Shown: positions 54,575-63,904, numbered from the stretch's first letter. The stretch: DNA of 64,000 nt from Bacillus sp. EB600 (GCF_024494385.1 NZ_JAEVLT010000004.1:1-64000); one strand, 5' to 3'. Numbers and translations: made by a program. Notes: generated from the letters alone by a model not told the origin.

Positions 54575-55387
54575 TTATTGCTGTTTAATCCATTTATTTT
54601 TGATTTCGTCGTATTTACCAGAGTCCTTAATAGCTTTTAAAGCTGCATTTAGCTTGTTAACAAGATCAGTATTTCCTTTTTTCACAGCAATTCCGTACGG
54701 TTCTTCCGTAAATGTTCCCCCTACCAATTGGAAGGACGGATCTTCAGCAACCATTCCATAAAGGATGGCATCATCCGTTGTTAAAGCATCCCCTTTTCCT
54801 GCTTTTAAGGCTGTAAAAGCTTCTGCATAATTTTCAAATTCCAATAATTGAGCTTGTGGCGCCTTTTCGCGAATATTGATTTCAGATGTTGACCCTTTAA
54901 CTGCCAATACTTTTGTCCCACTCTTTAAATCTTGAAGGCCTTTAATTTTACTGCCTTTTTTAACAAGTAATGACTGTCCAGCTTTAAAATACACATCTGT
55001 AAAATCGACTTCTTTTTTACGTTCCTCCGAAATTGTCATCGTTGCAATAACAGCATCAACATCACCGTTATTCAGCATTGGGATTCTTGTTTTCGAAGTT
55101 ACTTCCTTAAACTCTACCTTTGTTTCATCACCAAGAATTTGTTTGGCAAGCTGTTTAGCGATATCGATATCGAATCCTTCCACTTCACCAGTGCTTGGAT
55201 TTTTCAAACCAAACAAGCGAGTATCATTTTTTACCCCAAAGACGATTTTATCCTTCGCTTTAATTTGGTCCATTACACCTTTTGTTTCATTGCTTGTACT
55301 CGTTTTCTCTGTTTTTCCACTGCTACATGCAGCAAGCAAAGAAAGTGTGAGCATAGAGATGAACATCAATTTAAAAAACCTTTTCAT
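54575..55387 (-). CDS. glnH: Glutamine-type ABC binding lipoprotein GlnH
   Basis: A 270-residue lipoprotein (signal peptide ending TLSLLAAC). The mature protein has the type-2 periplasmic-binding fold, with FGVKNDTRLFGLKNPSTGEV, GFDIDIAKQLAKQI and the ligand Arg in KTRIPMLNNGDVDAVIATMT. It feeds GlnM/GlnP. Lies 22 bases after glnQ. Confidence 0.9.
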   Translation of the reverse strand: MKRFFKLMFISMLTLSLLAACSSGKTEKTSTSNETKGVMDQIKAKDKIVFGVKNDTRLFGLKNPSTGEVEGFDIDIAKQLAKQILGDETKVEFKEVTSKTRIPMLNNGDVDAVIATMTISEERKKEVDFTDVYFKAGQSLLVKKGSKIKGLQDLKSGTKVLAVKGSTSEINIREKAPQAQLLEFENYAEAFTALKAGKGDALTTDDAILYGMVAEDPSFQLVGGTFTEEPYGIAVKKGNTDLVNKLNAALKAIKDSGKYDEIKNKWIKQQ

Positions 55388-55409
55388 TCTGTTTCCTCCC
55401 TTTTATGTA

Positions 55410-56138
55410 TTAATGATTTAACATACGGCTAAGAAATAGGCGGGCCCTCTCTTCACGCGGGTTCGCAAAAAATTCAGCCGGAATTGCTTCCTCCAGAACT
55501 TCCCCTTGGTCTATAAAGACAATGCGGTCTGCTACCTCTTTCGCAAATCCCATTTCATGTGTGACCACCACCATTGTCATGCCTTCCCTTGCCAGGTTTT
55601 TCATTACCTCTAATACCTCCCCAATCATTTCGGGGTCTAACGCAGAAGTTGGTTCATCAAACAGCATGATTTCAGGTTTCATGGCAAGACTGCGGGCAAT
55701 CGCTACACGTTGCTGCTGTCCCCCGGATAGCTGTTGAGGATATACATTTGCTTTTTCAGGGATTCCTACTTTTTGAAGATAATATTGTGCAATCTCTTTT
55801 GCTTCTTTTTCAGACTGTCCGAGGACTTTGATCGGGGCAAGGGTGATATTCTCTAAAACGGTTTTATGAGGATATAAATTAAAATGCTGAAAAACCATCC
55901 CTATATTTCTTCTTACTTTATTAATATCTGTTTTTTTGTCATTAACGACTACATTATTGACCAATAGTGTTCCATCCGTAATGGTTTCAAGCTTATTGAT
56001 GCAGCGCAGCAGCGTGCTCTTACCAGACCCGGAAGGTCCGATCACAACAACAACTTCACCTTGATTGATTGTAAGATTAATATCTTTCAAGACGTGAAAG
56101 TCTCCAAAAAACTTGTTTACTTTATCAAAAACAATCAT
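55410..56138 (-). CDS. glnQ: Glutamine-type ABC ATPase GlnQ
   Basis: A 242-residue ATPase with Walker [10 protein letters not shown] near residue 34, LSGGQQQR, and [17 protein letters not shown]. First gene of the glnQHMP operon. The 320-base upstream region to aroD should hold its promoter; I saw no clear TnrA site. Confidence 0.92.
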   Translation of the reverse strand: MIVFDKVNKFFGDFHVLKDINLTINQGEVVVVIGPSGSGKSTLLRCINKLETITDGTLLVNNVVVNDKKTDINKVRRNIGMVFQHFNLYPHKTVLENITLAPIKVLGQSEKEAKEIAQYYLQKVGIPEKANVYPQQLSGGQQQRVAIARSLAMKPEIMLFDEPTSALDPEMIGEVLEVMKNLAREGMTMVVVTHEMGFAKEVADRIVFIDQGEVLEEAIPAEFFANPREERARLFLSRMLNH

Positions 56139-56407
56139 AATCCATTCCTCCCACTTAAGAGACAGTCAAGCCAAATTGTATATTTATTATGATGATTGTT
56201 AATTTTCAGAAATATGTATATAATTAATTATAATATATGTTTTAGACATAGGTCAAACCTTTTAAATTATACGAGGAAAACTTTGGGATTTCCCCCGTGT
56301 TAAATAAAGACACGCCCTGTCAATAACGGCTGGTTTCCCACTCTTTTTGAAAAATGCTGTTGGTTCATTTGTTCGAGTAAACTACGATATCTATATTTCA
56401 AAAAAAA
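56139..56407. other. Promoter region of glnQHMP
   Basis: AT-rich gap with the glnQ promoter area (TATATAATTAATTATAATAT at about 56216-56235) and no ORF of interest. Confidence 0.35.
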
Positions 56408-56450
56408 CAGACAGATATCCCCCTGTTGATCACAGTGATGAATCTGCCTT
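56408..56450 (-). terminator. Terminator of the aro genes
   Basis: On the minus strand GGCAGAT pairs with ATCTGTC with a large loop and then eight T. Weak stem, good T tract. Confidence 0.5.
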
Positions 56451-56462
56451 TCTATAATAAAT

Positions 56463-57236
56463 TCATAGATTTTCATGTAAAACAGTTAGAATTGACCGCA
56501 ACTCCGCAGCAGCTATCTGCCCTGGTGCGGAGGCTTTTTTAGCTGCGCCAAAGGTTAGTGCTGATCCAAAAACTTCTCCAGCCAACCGACTGATGACACC
56601 CTTTCCACCCATCGCCATCGTAATCATTGGTCTTTCGGCAAATCGTTCTTTCATCGTATTTGTTGCGTCCAATAAGGTCAGCACATCGGCTGAATGAATT
56701 GGCATGACCGCAATTTTAAGGATGTCACCACCCAAGTCCTGCTCTTTACAAAGCCGGGAAACAATTTCATCTTTAGGTGGTGTCTTAGCAAAATCATGAT
56801 TGGAAATAATAACAAACGTGTTATTGGCATGTGCCGTTTCAATAAGCGTTTTAATATCATTTTCATTGCTAAACAACTCAACATCGATGATATCAACCAG
56901 CCCTGTTTCGGTAACAGCTTTATTCAACTCAAGGTAATATTCCTCACTGACTTGCTTGTTTCCACCCTCTTTTGCACTGCGAAGCGTAAAGATAAGAGGT
57001 TTTTCTCTTAAAATCGTACGAATCTTAGTAAGTGCTGCCTTTACGGCATCTACTTTTTCCAAATCTTCAAAAAAGTCAACGCGCCATTCTACTACGTCCA
57101 GGTCAATCGTGTTAAGAAATGCTGCTTCTTCGATTAAAGCTGATACCGTTTCACCAACCATAGGGACACATACCTTTGGAATACTGTCACCAATGGTAAC
57201 GCCATTAATGATTACTGGTTTTACCACCATTTTCAA
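56463..57236 (-). CDS. aroD: Type I 3-dehydroquinate dehydratase
   Basis: A 257-residue class I TIM-barrel enzyme of the shikimate pathway. The Schiff-base Lys174 lies in GGDILKIAVMP, catalytic His147 in ISNHDFAKTP, and binding residues in DVVEWRVDFF. It follows aroK by 11 bases and forms a two-gene unit with it. Confidence 0.93.
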   Translation of the reverse strand: MKMVVKPVIINGVTIGDSIPKVCVPMVGETVSALIEEAAFLNTIDLDVVEWRVDFFEDLEKVDAVKAALTKIRTILREKPLIFTLRSAKEGGNKQVSEEYYLELNKAVTETGLVDIIDVELFSNENDIKTLIETAHANNTFVIISNHDFAKTPPKDEIVSRLCKEQDLGGDILKIAVMPIHSADVLTLLDATNTMKERFAERPMITMAMGGKGVISRLAGEVFGSALTFGAAKKASAPGQIAAAELRSILTVLHENL

Positions 57237-57247
57237 CCCCTCCGATG

Positions 57248-57796
57248 CTAATTATAAAGCTCCCAGGTTAATTTTAACGAATCTACAATATAATCGGCTA
57301 TTTCTTCGATATCATGGTTATCGGTATTCACTTTTGAATGATGTACCTCATATATTTCTCGTCTACTATTAAAAAGTTCTTCGATTTCTTCAATTGTTTT
57401 TCCTTGCAGTACCGGACGGCTATCAATGAGTACGTTGATCCGATCCTTCCACGTATCCCAGGATAAGTCTAAGAAAAACACAATACAAGAGTCTAAGCAT
57501 GCTTTTCTAATTTCTTCCTGTAGAAAAGCACCGCCGCCAACAGAAATCACATGAAGCTTTTGCTTTGCCAAGCTGACGGTCAGTTCCTTTTCTCTTTCTC
57601 TAAAGGCTTTCTCCCCAAATTCCTTAAACACTTGAGGAATGGGCATCTTAAATTCTTTTTCAAGCTCAACATCAATATCAATAAAATCACGATAAAGCTT
57701 TTTGGCCACAACTTTTCCAATTGTCGTTTTTCCTACACCCATAAATCCAATAAAAACGATACTTCTTTCCTTTAATGGAAGTTCACCATTTCGCAA
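57248..57796 (-). CDS. aroK: Shikimate kinase
   Basis: A 182-residue kinase. Walker A GFMGVGKTT near residue 16, the shikimate-binding DIDVELEK and SVGGGAFLQ, and lid RPVLQG are visible. TTG 57796 is chosen as start: it lies seven bases after GAGGGGG, and the protein then has the length of B. subtilis AroK. The ORF extends to ATG 57835 without a site. Confidence 0.92.
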   Translation of the reverse strand: MRNGELPLKERSIVFIGFMGVGKTTIGKVVAKKLYRDFIDIDVELEKEFKMPIPQVFKEFGEKAFREREKELTVSLAKQKLHVISVGGGAFLQEEIRKACLDSCIVFFLDLSWDTWKDRINVLIDSRPVLQGKTIEEIEELFNSRREIYEVHHSKVNTDNHDIEEIADYIVDSLKLTWELYN

Positions 57797-58256
57797 CGTT
57801 ATTCCCCCTCTACAAAAACGAACAAACCTATTCATTTTATAATAGTGTCCAATTCACAATATTCGATTTTTGTCATAATAAATTTACTTAAATGTATCAT
57901 ACCATATGTAATTATCGATATTAATCATAACCCGTAAAACACCTTTATTAAAGAAAAAGTAGTTTATTAATTCAGTTAGAAACGTTTTTAAGTAAAAACA
58001 CAAACTCTTTTGTTTAACAAAGAATACACCATTTGAAACGTTTTAAATTTTGTAACTAAGGTTTCACATATTTGCAACAGCTTGCACTACCATTTCATCT
58101 TATTTTTTATAAAATAAAGATATAGAAAGAGAGAAAATATTTTTAAATATGTAGTCAGCCATTAGATTGTGCAGCAGAATTGATTGCAAGATTTATATTA
58201 AATGTTGCTTCGTGAGGCCAGCGTTTTAAATCTTTAAGTAAGGAAGGGATGTTAAA
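57797..58256. other. Gene-free AT-rich stretch
   Basis: 460 bases between aroK and a divergent small gene. I see no ORF and only a weak inverted repeat (CTTTTGTTTAACAAAG at about 58007). Promoters of both flanking genes must lie here. Confidence 0.4.
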
Positions 58257-58442
58257 ATGATGAACTATATAGAAGTAAAAGAAAATTTGGAAGCCACTAA
58301 ACTTGCCTTAGTAAAAAAATTAAACAATCCAAACCTGACAAAAGAAGAATTTGAAACCATCAAAAAATCAATTGATAACTTCAATTATATTATTGAATTA
58401 ACCGATATGAACCACTTTGAACGAGGAGCCATTGTTCATTAA
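58257..58442 (+). CDS. Hypothetical small helical protein
   Basis: A 61-residue protein from ATG 58257, eight bases after AAGGAAGGG (ATG 58260 is possible). It is two helices, NLEATKLALVKKLN and KEEFETIKKSIDNFNYIIEL, like a small helical hairpin. Family unknown. A terminator follows at once. Confidence 0.6.
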   Translation: MMNYIEVKENLEATKLALVKKLNNPNLTKEEFETIKKSIDNFNYIIELTDMNHFERGAIVH

Positions 58443-58470
58443 AAGGAGCGAGAATGGCTCCTTTTTTTTG
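58441..58470 (+). terminator. Terminator
   Basis: AAAAGGAGC and GCTCCTTTT, then T. Confidence 0.9.
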
Positions 58471-58535
58471 GCTAATCAGAATGTATATTCATAAATTCTC
58501 AACGCATAAGTGCAACTTCGCCTCTATCTTCGCCC

Positions 58536-58566
58536 AGAAAGCTCGCCAATTGGCGAGTTTTCTTTA
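58536..58566. terminator. Second hairpin
   Basis: CTCGCCAATTGGCGAG palindrome within A- and T-rich flanks; a back-up terminator or a short inverted repeat. Confidence 0.5.
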
Positions 58567-58649
58567 TTGTCATTTTTAGCAAAAGAAGGTATAATCTTTT
58601 TAAATACCCATTTAACTTATCGGATTAATTATATTTAAAGGAGAATTCT

Positions 58650-59231
58650 ATGACTGAATATAGTTTTGTTATTATCCATGGACTTGGCGGAAGCGGACTG
58701 AGCCACTGGCAAACTTGGTTAGCAAATACATTAAAGCAGCATAATTTCAATGTAGTTTACCCTGTTTTTTCAAAATTCAACCGACCAAATAAGGATGTTT
58801 GGCTAAAAGAGTTAAAATCTACGCTGGATACTGTACCAAAGCACCATAAAAAGATAATCATTACTCATAGTCTCGGGGGCTTACTGTGGCAGCATTATGC
58901 TGCAGCAGTAAACTATCAAATTGCTGATCAAGTGATCCTTGTGGCGCCGCCTTCCCCAGCAGTCGTCATTCCTGCTGCAAAGTCTTTTTTCCCAGTCCCA
59001 TTAAGCAGAAAGAATCTTACGAGGATTTCGAAAAAAACGTTATTCATACATTCCACAAATGATCCGTTTTGCAGCATGGAAGATGCTCGTAATTACTACA
59101 ACTTTAATTTACCCTCGATTATTTTACAAAACCATGGCCATATTAATGTTCAATCAGGTCATGGCAAATGGCCTTTGATTCTAGATCTTTGCATGAAAAT
59201 GGTTAAAAAAAATGAAGAAGTGTGTATCTAA
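58650..59231 (+). CDS. RBBP9/YdeN-type serine hydrolase
   Basis: A 193-residue small alpha/beta hydrolase. HGLGGSGLSHWQ near residue 10 and nucleophile Ser73 in THSLGGLLW are typical of the RBBP9/YdeN family; the acid is in STNDPFCS and the His in NHGHINVQSGHG. Substrate unknown. AAAGGAG precedes the ATG. Confidence 0.87.
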   Translation: MTEYSFVIIHGLGGSGLSHWQTWLANTLKQHNFNVVYPVFSKFNRPNKDVWLKELKSTLDTVPKHHKKIIITHSLGGLLWQHYAAAVNYQIADQVILVAPPSPAVVIPAAKSFFPVPLSRKNLTRISKKTLFIHSTNDPFCSMEDARNYYNFNLPSIILQNHGHINVQSGHGKWPLILDLCMKMVKKNEEVCI

Positions 59232-59252
59232 ATTGTCGTCCCATTACTTGAT

Positions 59253-59280
59253 CATAAAACCCAGCAAGCTGGGTTTTATG
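59253..59280. terminator. Bidirectional terminator
   Basis: CATAAAACCCAGC and GCTGGGTTTTATG between convergent genes. Confidence 0.85.
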
Positions 59281-59296
59281 AATTTGATCCCTAACG

Positions 59297-60433
59297 TTAC
59301 GGCTTAAGCACTACTTTTATACATCCTTCTGTTTTTGTATCAAACACCTCATAGCCGTGCTTTGCTTGAGCAAGTGGAAGGACATGGGTAACAATATCAC
59401 TTGGGTCTACTTTTCCCTCAGCAAAAAGATTATAAAGAAATGGCATGTATGGGATTACTGGTGCCTGCCCCATTTTTAGATCAATATTTCGTTGAAATAA
59501 ATCGCCTAGCGGGAAAGCATTATAACGTCCGCCGTAAACACCTGTTACCTGAATGGTACCGCCTTTGCGAACAGCCTGACTGGCAATCACAATTGCACTC
59601 AGTGTTCCGCCATTTAACTTCAAGCCAGTTGCCAGGAATTCCAGTGGAGTCATTTTCCCATCCATACCAACTGCGTCAATGACAACATCTGCACCTCCCT
59701 GGGTAATCTCGCGCATATATTCACCTGTATTATCATGCTGCTCAAAATTAATGGTTTCAACTTTATTTGTTTTCTTTGCATGTTCCAAACGATAATCAAT
59801 ATAATCAACAGCAATCACTCTTTTTGCCCCTTTTAGCCAGGCAAACTTTTGAGCAAGTAAGCCAACAGGACCGCAGCCTAAAACGATAACAGTATCGCCA
59901 GCCTTCACTCCTGCGTGATCAACACTCCAATAGGCGGTCCCAGCTGCATCCGCCAATAAGACTAACTTTTCATCTTCCATTTCACATTCGTCAGGAATTT
60001 TGAAGGGAGTAAAATTTCCAAAAGGAATCCGCATATATTCGGCTTGACCGCCGGCATATCCGCCCGTTGTTTCCGAGTAGCCAAAAAAGCCGCCTTGTTC
60101 ACCGTGTGGATTGGAATTATCACACTGGCTTGTCAGGTCGTGCGTACAATACCAGCAGTGCCCGCAGCTAACGTTAAACGGAATGATGACCCGATCTCCT
60201 TTTTTTAGTTTTGTTACCTCTGAACCAACTTCTTCAACAATACCCATTGGCTCGTGTCCAATCACATAATCTGTTGGTGTATTTGGAATCATCGCGTGAA
60301 TTAAATGCAAATCAGAACCGCAAATGGCCGAAGTTGTTATTTTTACAATAATATCATCTGCATTTTTAATTGTCGGGTCTTTTACCTCTTTAACCTGAAC
60401 ATTTTTAATTCCTTGGTATGTAACTGCCTTCAT
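59297..60433 (-). CDS. adhB: Zinc-dependent alcohol dehydrogenase AdhB
   Basis: A 378-residue medium-chain dehydrogenase. Catalytic zinc ligands are Cys38 in SAICGSDLH and His in VIGHEPMG; the structural zinc loop has SCGHCWYC and a later Cys. NAD loop: VLGCGPVGLLAQ. It resembles B. subtilis AdhB, and like it is flanked by CotF-like coat genes (yraGF-adhB order), so it is likely made in the sporulating mother cell. Confidence 0.9.
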   Translation of the reverse strand: MKAVTYQGIKNVQVKEVKDPTIKNADDIIVKITTSAICGSDLHLIHAMIPNTPTDYVIGHEPMGIVEEVGSEVTKLKKGDRVIIPFNVSCGHCWYCTHDLTSQCDNSNPHGEQGGFFGYSETTGGYAGGQAEYMRIPFGNFTPFKIPDECEMEDEKLVLLADAAGTAYWSVDHAGVKAGDTVIVLGCGPVGLLAQKFAWLKGAKRVIAVDYIDYRLEHAKKTNKVETINFEQHDNTGEYMREITQGGADVVIDAVGMDGKMTPLEFLATGLKLNGGTLSAIVIASQAVRKGGTIQVTGVYGGRYNAFPLGDLFQRNIDLKMGQAPVIPYMPFLYNLFAEGKVDPSDIVTHVLPLAQAKHGYEVFDTKTEGCIKVVLKP

Positions 60434-60451
60434 ACTGGAGCCACCTCCTTT

Positions 60452-60811
60452 CTATTTATTTGGCGTTGCGAACATTCCCCTTCGGTCCGTATCACTTGGA
60501 TAGATATTTAAGGACGCAATTTGTACCGCAGTCTCAGCTGCTTTTATATCGATTGGAAATTGCTCATCAACATCATATGGATGGAGCCAGCCTTTTTTCA
60601 TCATCAATTCGGATATTTCACCGTGTAGTTCAATAGCAGTATCCAGTTGTCTACGTAAAGCCATTCTTAATTCTGGATTTGCCGTTTCTGTTATTGCAAA
60701 TCCGTAGTTTCTAATTCCATTTTTCACTGATAATAGAAAATCCAATGCAAAAGCTGAATCTGCTAAATTGGGCATCCCTTCTGCATTTCTTGGATCTAAG
60801 TAATCTTCCAT
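60452..60811 (-). CDS. CotF-like spore coat protein (YraF type)
   Basis: A 119-residue protein with the CotF/YraF four-helix pattern: SAFALDFLLSVKNGIRNYGF and ETANPELRMALRRQLDTAIE, then KKGWLHPYDVDEQF. Such proteins are found in spore coats. It lies between the YraG-like gene and adhB and is probably cotranscribed with both. Confidence 0.85.
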   Translation of the reverse strand: MEDYLDPRNAEGMPNLADSAFALDFLLSVKNGIRNYGFAITETANPELRMALRRQLDTAIELHGEISELMMKKGWLHPYDVDEQFPIDIKAAETAVQIASLNIYPSDTDRRGMFATPNK

Positions 60812-60822
60812 GTCATCTCCAC

Positions 60823-61041
60823 CTAATGTCCTTTTGGTATTTGTTTGTAAAATCCAAGCAGTTCATTGACATCTTTAATTGATTGCTGGACGTCCTTCTC
60901 CATTAACGCTTTTAATTCATTATCAAAGCATAAACCTTGCATCAATTTAGAACGCAATAAACATACGGTTTTAAAGTTTAAAATTTCATGTGTCTCCATC
61001 GTTTCATGTAATGCCAAGTTATCCTGGTCCATCATCATCAC
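60823..61041 (-). CDS. YraG-like spore coat protein
   Basis: A 72-residue helical protein. NLALHETMETHEILNFKTVC and the following DNELKALMEKDVQQ match the YraG/YraE type, the small partner of YraF. First gene of a minus-strand unit, divergent from a second such pair 120 bases away. The ORF start is ATG 61041; two further ATG codons follow at once, so the N-terminus is uncertain by a few residues. Confidence 0.8.
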   Translation of the reverse strand: MMMMDQDNLALHETMETHEILNFKTVCLLRSKLMQGLCFDNELKALMEKDVQQSIKDVNELLGFYKQIPKGH

Positions 61042-61162
61042 CTCCAGGCTATTTTCCCCGTTTTCACAATGATATTATGCAAACAGGCTCCTAAATGAAT
61101 AATGAAGCTCGGTCATTGATAACCTAAAAATAAATCATGCAAATGTCAGGGAGTGTAGAAGA

Positions 61163-61369
61163 ATGACAAAATACTTAGCCCTTCATGAAACGCTTGATGT
61201 ACATGAGCTGTTAACCTTCAAAAATCTTTGTTTAACGAAAGCAACGACAATGAGTGCTTTTGCCCAGGATGAGGAACTAAAAAATCTACTTGCGAATGAT
61301 GTTACTACTGGCACTAGACATATTCAGCAGTTGAAGCAGTTTTTAACAAACCGGGAGGGACGTCAATGA
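61163..61369 (+). CDS. YraG/YraE-like spore coat protein
   Basis: A 68-residue paralogue of the divergent gene: LALHETLDVHELLTFKNLCL and DEELKNLLANDVTTGTRHIQ. GGGAG lies 12 bases before the ATG. Its stop overlaps the next start (ATGA), so the two are coupled. Confidence 0.8.
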   Translation: MTKYLALHETLDVHELLTFKNLCLTKATTMSAFAQDEELKNLLANDVTTGTRHIQQLKQFLTNREGRQ

Positions 61370-61665
61370 ATCAATTTATTCAAAATATGATGGGAATGGG
61401 CGGTATGACAGATCAGGTCATTGCCACAGACTTGTTAATCTCAGCAAAATCCGGCGTTCACAACTATGCGATTGCGCTAACAGAGGCAGCAACACCCGAG
61501 CTTCGCGCAGCCCTTAAGGAGCAATTATTTGCTGCCATTGATACACATGAAGCCGTCAGCAACTTTATGGTTTCTAAAGGCTACTATCATCCCCATCATT
61601 TAAGTGAGCAGCTGACCGTTGATTTAACCACAACGGATACCGCGTTAAGCCTTGCCCAAGAATAA
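61366..61665 (+). CDS. CotF-like spore coat protein (YraF/YraD type)
   Basis: A 99-residue CotF-family protein: DLLISAKSGVHNYAIALTEA, TPELRAALKEQLFAAIDTHE and KGYYHPHHLSEQ. It is shorter at the N-terminus than the divergent copy and begins with a Met/Gly-rich stretch (MMGMGGM). Partner of the gene before it. Confidence 0.85.
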   Translation: MNQFIQNMMGMGGMTDQVIATDLLISAKSGVHNYAIALTEAATPELRAALKEQLFAAIDTHEAVSNFMVSKGYYHPHHLSEQLTVDLTTTDTALSLAQE

Positions 61666-61700
61666 GCGGCTATGTAGTAGACTATATAAAGACATAATCA

Positions 61701-61730
61701 AATAGGGAGAACTTGTTTCTCCCTATTTTT
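61701..61730 (+). terminator. Terminator
   Basis: AATAGGGAGAA and TTCTCCCTATT with a T tract. Confidence 0.9.
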
Positions 61731-61858
61731 TGCAGTAAATAAATCCCCTTTATTAGAAGTGACAATTGTTATTGACAGGAAATTAATCAATTGATAAGCT
61801 TTTTTTAATTGAATAGAGCAGGCGATGAAAGTTATGGGTAAAACTATAGCAGGAGCAG

Positions 61859-61988
61859 CTTCTGGAGAGACCGCTAATATTCGGCGCCGAAGGATTCACA
61901 ATCTCAGGCAAAAGGACAGGGGAGGATTATGTGCAATTATGCACACTCTTCCATACTTATCGAGATTGGGGCTATCCAATCTTTTTTT
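61859..61988 (+). ncRNA. Glycine riboswitch (single aptamer) with terminator
   Basis: The aptamer runs from 61859 to 61922. It contains GGAGAGACCGC, GGCGCCGAAGG and ATCTCAGGCAAAAGGACAG, the strictly conserved glycine aptamer segments, closed by a P1 of CTTCT with AGGGG. A second hairpin (GTGCA-ATTA-TGCAC, 61931-61944) and then the terminator at 61963 follow. Only one aptamer is evident. A TTGACA at about 61774 may be the -35. Binding of glycine should turn on the downstream ACT-UPF0210 pair, if it follows the usual on-switch. Confidence 0.9.
61963..61988 (+). terminator. Riboswitch-controlled terminator
   Basis: AGATTGG and CCAATCT pair around GGCTAT, followed by seven T. Confidence 0.85.
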
Positions 61989-62013
61989 ATTTCTTAAAAA
62001 TGAGGTGGAAAAA

Positions 62014-62289
62014 ATGGAAAGAAGAAGAGCAGTTGTAAGTGTGATTGGAAAAGACCAAGTTGGAATTATTTCAAGAGTTACCACTATTTTAGCCAATAAT
62101 AATATGAACATTCTCGACATTAGTCAAACCATTTTACAAGACTTTTTTACAATGATGATGCTAATTGATGTCTCAACAGTTGAAAATCTTAATAATCTTC
62201 GGGAAGATCTCAAAACAGCAGCTGAAGATATGGGCTTAAAAATTAATATTCAGCTAGAAGAAATCTTTCAAGCAATGCACCGAATTTAA
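62014..62289 (+). CDS. ACT-domain protein (UPF0237)
   Basis: A 91-residue protein that is one ACT domain: [20 protein letters not shown] near residue 6, then [18 protein letters not shown] domains bind amino acids. ATG 62014 lies five bases after GAGGTGG; the ORF is open back into the riboswitch and that part is not coding. It precedes the UPF0210 gene by 17 bases, a pairing kept in many Firmicutes. Given the riboswitch, glycine or a related amino acid may be its ligand. Confidence 0.88.
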   Translation: MERRRAVVSVIGKDQVGIISRVTTILANNNMNILDISQTILQDFFTMMMLIDVSTVENLNNLREDLKTAAEDMGLKINIQLEEIFQAMHRI

Positions 62290-62306
62290 TTGAAGGAGAG
62301 ATACAT

Positions 62307-63668
62307 ATGCCGATTGCAATGGATGAAATACTCCAAACCATCCGTATGGTGCAAATGGAAAACTTAGATATTCGCACGGTTACGATGGGAATAAGTCTTC
62401 TCGACTGTGCTGATTCTGATTTTGAAAAAATGAAGAATAACGTGTATACAAAGATCACTAAGTACGCCAAAAATTTAAAATCAGTAGCAGAAGAAACCTC
62501 ACAGGAATTTGGAGTTCCGATTATTAATAAACGGATCTCTATTACACCAATTGCGCAAATTCTCGGTAATGCAACCGTAGAGCAAACAATTGAACTAGCC
62601 AAAACACTTGATAAGGCTGCGAAGAATCTTGGTGTTGATTTTATTGGTGGCTTTTCTGCGTTAATTCACAAAGGTCTATCAAAAGGAGATGAAACCTTGC
62701 TGCAAGCCCTTCCAGCTGCACTTAGTGTGACAGAGCGGGTTTGTTCATCCATATCTGTTGGAACCACTAGGACTGGAATTAATATGGATGCTGTTCGGAC
62801 GCTTGGCTTTCTTATCAAGGATGCAGCTGAATTAACTAGGGATCAAAACGGAATTGCCTGCGCTAAGCTGGTTGTCTTTTGCAACCCTGTTGAAGATAAT
62901 CCCTTTATGGCGGGAGCCTTTCATGGTGCCGGCGAAGGAGAAGTGGTTATTAATGTTGGTGTAAGCGGACCTGGTGTCGTCTTGAATGCGTTAAAGCGCC
63001 ATCCATCTGTAGATCTTGGCCAAGTTTCAGACATTATCAAAAAGACAGCCTTCAAAGTTACCCGGGCGGGCGAACTGATTGGCCGCGTGGTTGCTGAACG
63101 GCTAGGTGTTCCGTTTGGAATTATGGACCTTTCACTCGCACCAACAAATGCTGTAAATGACAGTGTTGCTGATATCCTTGAGGAAATCGGCCTGGAGCGC
63201 GTTGGAACGCACGGAACAATTGCAGCCCTTGCTCTTATGAATGATGCAGTAAAAAAAGGCGGTGCAATGGCAAGCTCTTATGTTGGCGGCTTAAGCGGAG
63301 CATTTATCCCTGTGAGTGAAGATAACGGAATGATTCGCGGGGTTGTCGACGGTGCTCTAACTTTGTCCAAGCTTGAAGCGATGACATGTGTTTGCTCCGT
63401 TGGTTTAGATATGATTGCTTTAACGGGGGACGTTACACCTGCCACCCTTTCTGCGATTATTGCAGATGAAGCAGCAATTGGAATGATAAACAAAAAAACA
63501 ACTGCAGTTCGGGTTATACCGGTCCCTGGTAAAAAAGAAGGAGAAATGGTTGAATTTGGCGGACTCCTTGGCAGGGCGCCAGTAATGGGCGTTAATCCAT
63601 ACAGCTCAGAAAAAATGATCAATCGTGCCGGAAGAATACCGGCACCTCTGCAAGCATTAATCAATTAA
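62307..63668 (+). CDS. UPF0210 (DUF711, PFL-like) protein
   Basis: A 453-residue UPF0210 protein. Characteristic segments: [24 protein letters not shown] N-terminus, [39 protein letters not shown], and [20 protein letters not shown]. Its structure class recalls glycyl-radical/PFL proteins, but the radical glycine motif is not evident and the function is unknown. AAGGAGAG precedes the ATG. Control by a glycine riboswitch suggests a job in glycine or one-carbon metabolism. Confidence 0.93.
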   Translation: MPIAMDEILQTIRMVQMENLDIRTVTMGISLLDCADSDFEKMKNNVYTKITKYAKNLKSVAEETSQEFGVPIINKRISITPIAQILGNATVEQTIELAKTLDKAAKNLGVDFIGGFSALIHKGLSKGDETLLQALPAALSVTERVCSSISVGTTRTGINMDAVRTLGFLIKDAAELTRDQNGIACAKLVVFCNPVEDNPFMAGAFHGAGEGEVVINVGVSGPGVVLNALKRHPSVDLGQVSDIIKKTAFKVTRAGELIGRVVAERLGVPFGIMDLSLAPTNAVNDSVADILEEIGLERVGTHGTIAALALMNDAVKKGGAMASSYVGGLSGAFIPVSEDNGMIRGVVDGALTLSKLEAMTCVCSVGLDMIALTGDVTPATLSAIIADEAAIGMINKKTTAVRVIPVPGKKEGEMVEFGGLLGRAPVMGVNPYSSEKMINRAGRIPAPLQALIN

Positions 63669-63672
63669 ATTA

Positions 63673-63829
63673 GAAAAGCGGAAGCGACCGTTTAGCGAAG
63701 TATGGACTGGACCGCTCTGACTGAGATAAAGGAAACACGAAGCGCGCTAGCGATTCGATGTTGACTTATCGTAGGGAGGAGCGGGAAGTCCACTAGTCGC
63801 TGGGAGCTGAAGCTAGACATTTCTCAAAG
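63673..63829 (+). repeat. Structured intergenic repeat, copy B
   Basis: Starts GAAAAGCGGAAGCGACCG and ends AGCTAGACATTTCTCAAAG. Contains GATAAAGGAAACA and TTGACTTATCGTAGGGA around a hairpin CGAAGCGC-GCTA-GCGATTCG. Confidence 0.8.
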
Positions 63830-63857
63830 CAAAAGTTACTACATTCTTCTCTTTTAA

Positions 63858-63904
63858 AAAAAAGGCCAGTTCCCGTGCTAAAGCGCTAGGAACTGACCTT
63901 TTTT
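63858..63904. terminator. Bidirectional terminator
   Basis: AAAAGGCCAGTTCC pairs with GGAACTGACCTTTT (one mismatch) and holds an inner hairpin GTGCTAAAGCGC. Between convergent genes. Confidence 0.8.

Noticed and set aside
61825..62013. N-terminal extension of the ACT-domain protein
   Set aside because: This part of the frame lies inside the glycine aptamer and terminator; the true start at 62014 has a ribosome site.
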